From GCA-002779465 sp964596535 (GTDB taxonomy: Bacteria; Desulfobacterota; Desulfobacteria; Desulfobacterales; UBA2156), in NCBI GenBank assembly GCA_964596535.1, contig CAZQUR010000042.1:1-24231 (forward strand): a DNA stretch of 24,231 bases, written 5' to 3'. Under the pieces are notes generated by a model. It ran no database searches and had not been told where the DNA came from. It was given only the letters and a program-made list of their open reading frames with translations. Positions 14,693-20,127 of this stretch are shown piece after piece. A program made the position numbers and the translations under genes. Position 1 is the stretch's first letter, and the number at the start of each line of letters is the position of its first letter.

Positions 14693-14899
14693 GGTTAATT
14701 TTGAGGTTAATTTTGAGGCCAAAAATCAAGGGTTGGTTAATCGGTTAACCGCCGGTTAATCGGAGTTAATCGGGATGGTTCAACTAATTGATAAAATTAA
14801 TAAAACAAAAATCGGGTTGGTTAATTGGAATCCTCCAAAAGCCGATTAATTAACCAAACTCTCCCTTAGGGGAGTTAATGGTTAATTGGCCGGGTTAAT
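14693..14899. repeat. Iteron cluster, putative replication origin
   Basis: The 311 bp gap between primase-helicase and bS21 genes holds GGTTAAT at 14693, 14705, 14735, 14754, 14819, 14880 and 14893, near copies at 14743 (GGTTAAC), 14764 and 14873 (AGTTAAT), and one inverted copy at 14849-14855. Several extend to GGTTAATTGG or GGTTAATCGG. An AT-rich stretch at 14783-14812 could be the melting region. Iterons plus AT-rich DNA beside a replication gene is the usual plan of a satellite or plasmid origin. Confidence 0.7.
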
Positions 14900-14993
14900 C
14901 AAACCCTGAAAGGATCATAAAAAAAAGGGTGTGCGGTTCGGTCCGAGCCCCGGGCCGCGGGTGGATGGTGGGCAGATTTAAAAAGGGGGCGGC

Positions 14994-15218
14994 ATGATTT
15001 CAACTCCATACAGACATGCAGAGCGGGCATTTTACGAGGACGTACCCGTGGTTTCGGTCGAGGGCGGCGACCTGGAAAAAGCACTGAAAGCACTGCGGAA
15101 GCGACTGTCGGCCGCCGGGACATTCAGGCTTTTAAAGGAGCGCAGGCGAAACCCGAGCGGGGCGGATCGGAAGCGGTTGAAGCGCAAAAAGAACCGAGCG
15201 CGGAACAGAAAGAGGTGA
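14994..15218 (+). CDS. Element-encoded ribosomal protein bS21 paralogue
   Basis: 74 residues. It aligns with the host rpsU product at 21525-21728: both have V-x-V, then DLEKA (26-30 here), LKALRKRLSAAGTFRLLKERRR against the host LKKKIQNDGLFKRLKLKKS, a PS turn and a Lys/Arg-rich tail. It has about 14 extra N-terminal residues and a tail that diverges from the YEKPS region. bS21 sits on the 30S platform near the 3' end of 16S rRNA and affects initiation. bS21 genes are known in some viruses, so a role in shifting translation toward element or phage mRNA is plausible (inference). AAAGGGGGC lies just upstream of the ATG. It follows the putative origin and heads the small-gene and packaging operon. 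Confidence 0.8.
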   Translation: MISTPYRHAERAFYEDVPVVSVEGGDLEKALKALRKRLSAAGTFRLLKERRRNPSGADRKRLKRKKNRARNRKR

Positions 15219-15222
15219 AGAC

Positions 15223-15465
15223 ATGACGACAAAAAGCGGAGCGCCACAGTGGAACGTCGAGCAGGCGGACACGGTGGACGCGGAAGCCGAGATCTTTCAG
15301 GTGGCAAAGGAATTGCTGGCTGAATTGGCGAAAGCTGCCGGTGCCCTGGCCGGGCGCGGCAAGGTTGAGCAGCTGGCCGAACTTGAGACATACGCCGGAT
15401 CCATTTTCGTAGAGAGCAGAAAGCTGATCGCGTATCTGGAGCGCGGCGATGGGTTGAATGGATGA
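15223..15465 (+). CDS. Small helical acidic protein, unknown
   Basis: 80 residues, starting 4 bp after the bS21 stop with AGAGGTGAAG as ribosome-binding site. Largely helical and Ala/Glu/Leu-rich (IFQVAKELLAELAKAAGAL, VEQLAELETYAGSIFVESRK). No recognised domain. Tight spacing on both sides, and a 4 bp overlap with the next gene, place it in one operon with bS21. Confidence 0.7.
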   Translation: MTTKSGAPQWNVEQADTVDAEAEIFQVAKELLAELAKAAGALAGRGKVEQLAELETYAGSIFVESRKLIAYLERGDGLNG

Positions 15466-15740
15466 TGGGCACGATGCTCAAGGAGACGGAGAGGGCGAAG
15501 GGTGGACAGCCCTATCAGGAAAAACCTACCGGTAACACCACCGAACCGGTAGAACCCACCCTCAAGGACCCGGGCGTCGCCAAGCGGGAAGCAAGGTCCC
15601 GTGGTAACACGCCGCAACCGCGGGGAGTCTCCCAAGTGTGGGACATTTTCCACACTTGCTTCCACCGAGAGATCATCCGCGCGTGTGTGTGTCCGCGGTG
15701 TCACTGGGCGGTTAAGACGGGGGAGTCAATAGATCAATAA
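15462..15740 (+). CDS. Small Cys-containing unknown protein
   Basis: 92 residues. The start overlaps the previous stop as ATGA, which supports translational coupling. The N-terminal 55 residues are polar, Pro- and Gly-rich and probably unstructured. The C-terminus (FHTCFHREIIRACVCPRCHW) has four Cys and several His residues and may form a small zinc site. Not recognised. Confidence 0.5.
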   Translation: MMGTMLKETERAKGGQPYQEKPTGNTTEPVEPTLKDPGVAKREARSRGNTPQPRGVSQVWDIFHTCFHREIIRACVCPRCHWAVKTGESIDQ

Positions 15741-15852
15741 TTACAAAGGGGTAGGGCGCATTGCATCGCCCGAACCGACCGGAAGCGACCGATTGATGCA
15801 GTGTTTCGCGAATGAAATTAATGAAATGCTTTGAAAAAAAACGGAGGCCAGA

Positions 15853-16182
15853 ATGATTCGAGCGCCGAGCCACCTGTCAAAGGAATCCCGCCGCTGGTGG
15901 AAAAAGATCCGGGACACCTACATGATCGAGGATCAAGGCGGCTTGCTATTGTTGCAGACCTGCTTCGAGGCTTTCGACCGGATGCGTGCTGCTCAAAAAC
16001 AGGTTGAGACGGAGGGGCAGACGATAACGGATCGATTTTTGCAGATCAAGGCGCATCCCCTTTGCAGTGTCGAGAGAGACGCGCGCTCTCAAATGCTGGC
16101 AGCGCTGAAGGCACTGAACTTGGATTTGGAGGCATTACGAGACGGCCCTGGGAGGCCGCCGGAGGATTACGATGACGAATAG
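15853..16182 (+). CDS. Phage terminase small subunit, P27 family
   Basis: 109 residues. It resembles P27-type small terminases: an N-terminal APSHLSKESRRWWKKI helix, LLLQTCFEAFDRMRAAQKQVETEG, a TDRFLQIKAHPLCSVERDARSQMLAALKALNLD core and a GRPP-type acidic tail. The small subunit recognises packaging sites and delivers DNA to the large terminase. No large subunit is encoded in the element, so a helper-phage TerL may be recruited (inference). ACGGAGG precedes the start. It overlaps the next gene by 11 bp. The 112 bp before it contain a GGGCG/CGCCC hairpin but no gene. Confidence 0.85.
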   Translation: MIRAPSHLSKESRRWWKKIRDTYMIEDQGGLLLLQTCFEAFDRMRAAQKQVETEGQTITDRFLQIKAHPLCSVERDARSQMLAALKALNLDLEALRDGPGRPPEDYDDE

Positions 16183-16681
16183 GAAACGATCACCACGGGT
16201 TCCCAATGCCGGGGACAACGAGTTAAGCCAAGATCAATACGATCATTTGGTGGACGGTTTCGCACTGCTGGACTCGGTGCGCCCCTGGTTCGGGAAATTG
16301 GGGTTTCCGTTCAGAAGTGAAGGTCACCGAAAAAGGTTGTATCAGCTCCATAAAGCAAAATTGCTTTCCGATGCCGGACTTTTCAGACGCCCTCATGCCT
16401 GGTGGTCATACGATGCGCCCGAGCGTCGGCATATCATCGACGGGGAACCGTTACGGGCGATATGGTCAGAGGGCTTGTGGTTCGGCGAAGCACGCCGGGA
16501 AGAAATCGACGGCCCGGATGATCCGCGGAGGCCCATCTACGAGTCGGAAAAGGACTACCTCACGCGGTTGGATCTGCTCACGCCGGCGGAACAGGCCGAA
16601 GTGAACACCGAAAAAACGGGTTTTGACGGTTTTACGGAAGAAAAAAAGCCTTGCCAAACCCACTTGAAACTAGTAAAATGA
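16172..16681 (+). CDS. Unknown protein linked to the small terminase
   Basis: 169 residues, overlapping the small terminase 3' end by 11 bp. The central RPHAWWSYDAPERR resembles a motif that I recall in uncharacterised phage proteins encoded next to small terminases. The C-terminal part (YESEKDYLTRLDLLTPAEQAEV) is helical and charged. No enzyme motif is seen. A role in packaging is suggested only by position. Confidence 0.75.
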   Translation: MTNRKRSPRVPNAGDNELSQDQYDHLVDGFALLDSVRPWFGKLGFPFRSEGHRKRLYQLHKAKLLSDAGLFRRPHAWWSYDAPERRHIIDGEPLRAIWSEGLWFGEARREEIDGPDDPRRPIYESEKDYLTRLDLLTPAEQAEVNTEKTGFDGFTEEKKPCQTHLKLVK

Positions 16682-16935
16682 GGCGTACTTTGGGCTTTTC
16701 TCGTGTGCCCATGCCTTCGCGTTCCAGGCAAAATCACGGGAGCTGATAGGCACGCCTGAAGCCGGGGCGGGGGCTAGACAGCCGCCTGCCCTGGCCGACG
16801 GTTCACCCGGCCAGACGGCCCTAAACGATAACCCACGGCGAGACCGCCGAACCTGCAAAGGGTTTCAGACGATTCCCCGAGCAGTGGAGCGAAGTAAAGA
16901 GCACGGAGCGGAATACTACTGTTTAGGATTTTAAA
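16682..16935 (+). other. 254 bp gap with strong hairpin potential, no convincing gene
   Basis: This lies between the terminase-linked gene and the capsid gene. It can form CTGGCCG/CGGCCAG with a ten-base loop (about 16791-16814) nested in GCCG/CGGC, CGGCG/CGCCG (about 16836-16849), and GTGCC/GGCAC enclosing GCCT/AGGC (about 16705-16755). One plus frame stays open for 84 codons but has no early ATG, GTG or TTG, and its composition does not look protein-like. It may be a structured RNA, a packaging site or a deletion scar. AGGA near its end serves the capsid gene. Confidence 0.4.
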
Positions 16936-18183
16936 ATGAATATAAAAGACAAAATCGATGTTTTGGATAAAGAGTTATCCCGGATGCGCTCCAAGTGCGT
17001 CATTGAAAACCGGGACCCTTCGGCCGATGAAGTCCGCCGGGGGAAAGAAATACTGGCCGAGCTTGAGCGCCTTGAAGGACTCCAAGTCCGAGCCAATCGG
17101 AAAACTGTTGAAGACGGGACTTTCGAGAATCGATCATACTTCAGCGGCGGACCTTTTAAGAACTTCGGTGAGCAGATGCTGGCCGTTCGCGAAGCTGCGA
17201 ATCCTTCCGGCCAAACCGATCCGCGGTTGTACCAGGTGCGGAGCGCAAGTGGGTTGAGCGAAAGTGTTCCGAGCGAAGGCGGTTTTCTGGTTCAGCAGGA
17301 CTTCGCTTCTGAAATCCTGATGAACGCCTGGGGAAGTGACGAAGTACTTTCCCGTGTGACCCAGATTCCCGTTTCCGGGAACGGGTTGAAAGTAAACGGG
17401 ATCGACGAAACCTCCCGAGCCACCGGTTCCCGCTGGGGCGGGGTGCGCGCATATTGGGCCGCGGAAGCGGACGCGGCGACCGCATCCAAGCCGAAGTTTC
17501 GAAAGATCAACATGACCCTTCACAAACTGATCGGGCTTTGCTACGCGACCGACGAGTTGATAGAGGATGCCGCCGCGTTAGACGGAATTCTTTCCCGGAC
17601 CTTCCAGGAAGAAATCCGGTTTCAGGTGGTTGACGCCATTTTGAACGGTTCCGGCGCGGGTCAGCCGCTGGGGATTATGAATGCCGGGTGCGTGACACAA
17701 GTGGACAAAGAGACCGGTCAGGCCCCGTCAACGGTGGTCTGGGGTAATATAAAAAAGATGTGGGCCCGGCATATCCAGGTGAACCCTGGGCGGTGCTGCT
17801 GGCTTATCAATAAAAATATCACCCCGGAATTGTTGGAGTTAACCATCGCCGTCGGAACCGGCGGTGCGCCGATTTATCTTCCGGCGAATTCAGCCGCGGG
17901 AAGGCCGTTTAATAGCCTTCTGGGGCTTCCAGTGGTGCCCATCGAGCAATGCCAGACCCTGGGAACGACCGGCGATATTCTTTTGGCAGATCTGAGCCAG
18001 TACCTGCTCATCACAAAGGATATGCGGGCCGATGTATCCATGCATGTCAGGTTTCTGTGGGATGAGGCGACCTATCGGTTTGTTTTCCGGTGCAATGGTC
18101 AGCCGGTGCTGGATTCTGCGATCGTGCCTTACAAAGGCGCGGATGATTTGAGCCATTTCGTAAAACTTCAAACCCGGAGTTAA
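16936..18183 (+). CDS. Phage major capsid protein, HK97 gp5 family
   Basis: 415 residues, full length for the family. The N-terminal 70 residues are a charged coiled coil typical of the delta/scaffold domain. The HK97 fold follows: GGFLVQQDFASEILMNAW (about 115-133), VNGIDETSRATGSRWGGVRAYWAAEA, FRKINMTLHKLIGLCYATDELIEDA, IRFQVVDAILNGSGAGQPLGIMN, then LLGLPVVPIEQC and FVFRCNGQPVLDSAIVPYKG at the C-terminal end. It forms icosahedral shells. The neighbouring portal and protease genes usual for this family are missing. A strong terminator follows directly. Encoding its own capsid would let the element make a shell matched to its small genome (inference). Confidence 0.95.
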   Translation: MNIKDKIDVLDKELSRMRSKCVIENRDPSADEVRRGKEILAELERLEGLQVRANRKTVEDGTFENRSYFSGGPFKNFGEQMLAVREAANPSGQTDPRLYQVRSASGLSESVPSEGGFLVQQDFASEILMNAWGSDEVLSRVTQIPVSGNGLKVNGIDETSRATGSRWGGVRAYWAAEADAATASKPKFRKINMTLHKLIGLCYATDELIEDAAALDGILSRTFQEEIRFQVVDAILNGSGAGQPLGIMNAGCVTQVDKETGQAPSTVVWGNIKKMWARHIQVNPGRCCWLINKNITPELLELTIAVGTGGAPIYLPANSAAGRPFNSLLGLPVVPIEQCQTLGTTGDILLADLSQYLLITKDMRADVSMHVRFLWDEATYRFVFRCNGQPVLDSAIVPYKGADDLSHFVKLQTRS

Positions 18184-18193
18184 TCCGGCCACG

Positions 18194-18218
18194 GGGGACC
18201 CTTCGGGGTCCCCTTTTT
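18194..18218 (+). terminator. Intrinsic terminator after the capsid gene
   Basis: GGGGACCC (18194-18201), TTCG tetraloop, GGGTCCCC (18206-18213), then TTTTT. A perfect 8 bp stem with a UUCG loop, 11 bp after the capsid stop. It closes the putative bS21-to-capsid transcription unit. Confidence 0.92.
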
Positions 18219-18231
18219 CTACCCGGAGCGC

Positions 18232-18468
18232 ATGCCGCAACTCCCCTTCTACTGCCACGTCAACGAGTGCTATCTACTCAATGATTTGACCTGCCAAACC
18301 CGAAAAAGATTGATCCACGAAAATCCCTGGCTACCGTTAAAAATCAAGAAGATATATGCGTGTGAGTCTTGCACGGGCGCACGGAACGGCGGGGACCCAA
18401 GAGGAAATCGCCGAGGCGGTGGAGGTGGCTCCGGGAACGGTGCCTGGCTGGGAAAAGGAATTCCTTGA
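18232..18468 (+). CDS. Doubtful small ORF, Cys-containing
   Basis: 78 codons. The first 50 residues look plausible (PFYCHVNECYLLNDLTCQTRKR, then KKIYACESC, five Cys) and a GGAG lies just before the ATG. The last 25 residues are low-complexity Gly and Arg and overlap the methylase-like fragment in another frame, so a real gene may originally have ended or continued differently. No function seen. Confidence 0.35.
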   Translation: MPQLPFYCHVNECYLLNDLTCQTRKRLIHENPWLPLKIKKIYACESCTGARNGGDPRGNRRGGGGGSGNGAWLGKGIP

Positions 18469-18532
18469 AAATTCGACGGCTGAAGATTCAAGAAATTGGC
18501 ACGGTTTCAACCCGCCGATTTACAACGTGTGA
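18356..18532 (+). pseudogene. Fragment of a ParB/adenine-methylase-like phage protein
   Basis: 58 codons. An HTH-like TQEEIAEAVEVAPGTVPGWE is followed by NWHGFNPPIYNV and then a TGA. In intact ParB-methylase-type proteins, as I recall them, an HTH followed by a PPLYNVW-type segment leads into the catalytic methylase domain. Here the stop falls exactly where the Trp is expected and no methylase sequence follows in any frame, so this looks like a gene remnant. The family link is from memory of motif order and is moderate. Confidence 0.45.
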
Positions 18533-18677
18533 CTTGCGAGAGCGCGCGGAACGGGACTCCCCGGACTCAAGCTATGGCTTTGAGTGCTGGGTTGACGACG
18601 ATGGTGAATCTTATGGCCAGTGCCAATTCGGTGCGCCGTTCGGTTTTGAGTTGCTCGAAACGCAAGAGGATGATTAA
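18465..18677 (+). CDS. Possible small acidic protein
   Basis: 70 codons from a TTG with AAGGAA upstream. CDLRERAERDSPDSSYGFEC, then WVDDDGESYGQCQFGAPFGF, reads as a coherent acidic, aromatic protein, while the overlapping frame does not. The start is uncertain and the frame is open further upstream. No family recognised. Confidence 0.35.
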   Translation: MKIRRLKIQEIGTVSTRRFTTCDLRERAERDSPDSSYGFECWVDDDGESYGQCQFGAPFGFELLETQEDD

Positions 18678-18799
18678 TTGACTCGGGGCCGCCCTTGCCG
18701 TGAAGCCGCCGGGGGAATGGAACCCGAAAAGGGTGTGCGGGGCGGTCCCTACAAATGAAATTGGTGAACAGGTTGTTCAGAACACCGTAACCGTTGAAG

Positions 18800-19189
18800 A
18801 TGATTCAGAAAACATTGTTGGAGGGGGTAAAGGCAATTGGGGGAAGGATGAAACGCAAAACAGATCACGTTGAAAAGAACTGCAAGTGCGTCTTTTGCCA
18901 CTCAAAATGCCCAAAATGCGGGTCAACGGACGTCGAGGTTGCCTTTAAAATGGGTTTCGCATACCGGAATAACGTCCCGGACAAAATTCACCTGACACGG
19001 ACGGACGATGAGATGGAGCTTTATTGCCACAAATGCGAGACACGGGTTTCGGGCCGACACCTGAAAAGGTTGTTATCGGCACTTACGGACTCTATCTGTG
19101 TTCCCGATAGCCTATTCAGGATCGAAAAGGGGACCGTCGTAAAGGTTGACCAAAGGAAAAAGAAGGGTCCGCCGATGGTCAAGGCATAG
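18800..19189 (+). CDS. Zinc-ribbon-like protein of unknown function
   Basis: 129 residues. Six Cys lie in a tight cluster and a later pair: CKCVFC, CPKCG (about 30-41) and YCHKCE (about 74-79), the spacing of one or two zinc ribbons. Between them is a beta-rich segment with VAFKMGFAYRNNVPDKIHL. The Lys-rich C-terminus suggests nucleic-acid contact. The start may instead be the ATG at 18848, although its GGGGGAAGG is too close for an ideal ribosome-binding site. It lies between the decayed patch and hicBA, with 159 bp of hairpin-containing non-coding DNA after it. Confidence 0.65.
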   Translation: MIQKTLLEGVKAIGGRMKRKTDHVEKNCKCVFCHSKCPKCGSTDVEVAFKMGFAYRNNVPDKIHLTRTDDEMELYCHKCETRVSGRHLKRLLSALTDSICVPDSLFRIEKGTVVKVDQRKKKGPPMVKA

Positions 19190-19274
19190 GGCCGTCTTCA
19201 TCCCTGGGGACCCGTGAAACCGGGACCGGTGATGCAGGCTTCCAGGAAAAAAACGCTTGTCCTGATTCAAACCC

Positions 19275-19304
19275 TTGACAAAATGCAAATATGAATGTTA
19301 TCAA
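19275..19304 (+). promoter_or_regulatory. Predicted promoter of hicBA
   Basis: TTGACA (19275-19280) and TATCAA (19299-19304) with an 18 bp spacer, in DNA that turns AT-rich about 45 bp before the hicB start. A perfect -35 with a moderate -10. Confidence 0.5.
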
Positions 19305-19348
19305 TAAACAAACCAAAGAATTAAAAACCTTAGAAAGGTGGTGGCACT

Positions 19349-19678
19349 ATGGGGGTGGTTGTACATTTTACTGCCAAACTGCCAGTGGAATTAACAAAAA
19401 GAAAGAAGTGGGTTGTCGCTACATGCCCAGTCTTAGATCTTCATTCGCAAGGGAAAACTGAAAGAAAGGCAAAGAAAAATTTAAGTGACGCATTGTCATT
19501 GTTTTTTGTTTCTTGTTTTGAAAGGGGAACGCTTGATGCTGTTTTGAAACAATGTGGATTTAAGGCACATACGCCAACCATCCACGTTAAAAGACCTGTT
19601 GTGTCAAAAGAGGATTACATAAACGTTCCGATTCCCTTTTTAGTTAACCAAGACACAAAAACTGAATGCCACGCATAA
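19349..19678 (+). CDS. hicB: HicB-family antitoxin
   Basis: 109 residues. The N-terminal half has the HicB partial RNase-H-like fold: VHFTAKLPVELTKRKKWVVATCPVLDLHSQGKTERKAKKNLSDAL, with the strand pair ending in P-x-LDLHSQG followed by the alpha helix. HicB binds and blocks HicA and usually represses the operon. The C-terminal part is short and I see no clear HTH or ribbon-helix-helix, so autorepression is uncertain. GAAAGGTGG lies upstream of the ATG. Base composition is much more AT-rich than the rest of the element, which suggests separate acquisition. It overlaps hicA by 13 bp. Confidence 0.8.
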   Translation: MGVVVHFTAKLPVELTKRKKWVVATCPVLDLHSQGKTERKAKKNLSDALSLFFVSCFERGTLDAVLKQCGFKAHTPTIHVKRPVVSKEDYINVPIPFLVNQDTKTECHA

Positions 19679-19899
19679 CACCGATCCATTGGAAAACTTT
19701 AGAGTGTATTTTTCTTAAAGATGGATTTGTTTTTGCGAGACAAGACGGTGACCATAGATGCTATATCAAGAATGGGATTTTAAGGCCAATAATAATCCCG
19801 ACATATCGCGAAATTGATGTTAACATTATTAAAAGTAACATGAATTCGGCTGGAATGAACAGAGACAGATATTTCGAACTCTTAAAAAAATGTAAATAG
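19666..19899 (+). CDS. hicA: HicA-family mRNA interferase toxin
   Basis: 77 residues. It matches the small dsRBD-like HicA fold: DGFVFARQDGDHRCYIKNG carries the family G-x-H motif with the catalytic His, followed by IIIPTYREIDVNIIKSNMNSAGMNRDRYFELLK. HicA cleaves mRNA when not held by HicB. Here the antitoxin gene comes first, the less common order, and the 13 bp overlap implies coupled translation. A toxin-antitoxin pair near the element end would favour its retention. An intrinsic terminator follows. Confidence 0.82.
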   Translation: MPRITPIHWKTLECIFLKDGFVFARQDGDHRCYIKNGILRPIIIPTYREIDVNIIKSNMNSAGMNRDRYFELLKKCK

Positions 19900-19919
19900 T
19901 TTACTGTAAAAGGAAACGA

Positions 19920-19946
19920 CCCGGGCCGCAAGGCGCCGGGTTTTTT
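19920..19946 (+). terminator. Intrinsic terminator after hicA
   Basis: CCCGGGCC (19920-19927), GCAA tetraloop, GGCGCCGGG (19932-19940) with one bulged base, then TTTTTT. It stops element transcription before the right att site. Confidence 0.88.
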
Positions 19947-19956
19947 GTCCCGTAGG

Positions 19957-19976
19957 TGTGGGGGATGGTGTGGGGG
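19957..19976. repeat. Right twin TGTGGGGG repeat, possible integrase arm site
   Basis: TGTGGGGGATGGTGTGGGGG, 19 of 20 bases identical to 10558-10577, 51 bp inside attR. Confidence 0.5.
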
Positions 19977-20027
19977 TGGATGCCGTGAAAACAAAAAAAG
20001 AGCCGAAAACCGACTCTAAGTTATTGA

Positions 20028-20081
20028 TTTTTCTGGTACGCCCGGCTGGGATCGAACCAGCGGCTTCCAGCTCCGGAGGCT
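20028..20081. repeat. attR core: 54 bp repeat within the intact tRNA-Arg
   Basis: Perfect copy of 10366-10419. Here it continues into the D-arm and 5' acceptor strand, so integration restored a complete tRNA gene with a 3' half supplied by the element. Confidence 0.95.
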
Positions 20082-20109
20082 GGCGCTCTATCCACTGAGC
20101 TACGGGCGC
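20034..20109 (-). tRNA. tRNA-Arg (anticodon CCG)
   Basis: 76 nt including an encoded CCA. The cloverleaf folds fully: acceptor GCGCCCG with CGGGCGT (one G-U), D-arm GCTC/GAGC, anticodon stem CCAGC/GCTGG with loop CTCCGGA giving anticodon CCG, T-arm GCTGG/CCAGC with loop TTCGATC. It lies 18 bp downstream of folC on the same strand and is the integration target of the mobile element. Confidence 0.97.
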
Positions 20110-20127
20110 ACGACGTAAATGAAAATC

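Larger units (their letters stand above)
10366..20081. mobile_element. Integrated phage-satellite-like element in tRNA-Arg(CCG)
   Basis: Bounded by perfect 54 bp direct repeats (10366-10419 and 20028-20081) that are the 3' half of tRNA-Arg plus five bases. Cargo reads integrase, unknown, AlpA-like HTH, small helical protein, primase-helicase, putative origin, bS21 paralogue, two unknowns, small terminase, unknown, major capsid protein, decayed patch, zinc-ribbon protein, hicBA. All genes lie on the plus strand. No large terminase, portal, prohead protease, tail, holin or lysin gene is present. This fits a phage satellite carrying its own capsid protein and terminase recognition subunit, or a strongly deleted prophage. 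I favour a satellite because the replication genes, att sites and coding frames are mostly intact. Confidence 0.85.

Noticed and set aside
14693..14899. CRISPR-like array
   Set aside because: The repeats are 7-10 bp with irregular spacing of 7 to 55 bp and one inverted copy; no cas genes. Iterons fit better.
12668..16910. Shared 12 bp GAGCACGGAGCG near 12671 and 16899
   Set aside because: Both lie in gaps, but 12 bp in GC-rich DNA is too short to claim as a functional repeat without more copies.
18765..18779. Possible LexA-type box TGAACA-GGT-TGTTCA
   Set aside because: A perfect short palindrome, but the spacing does not match the LexA boxes I know, and there is no clear promoter beside it.
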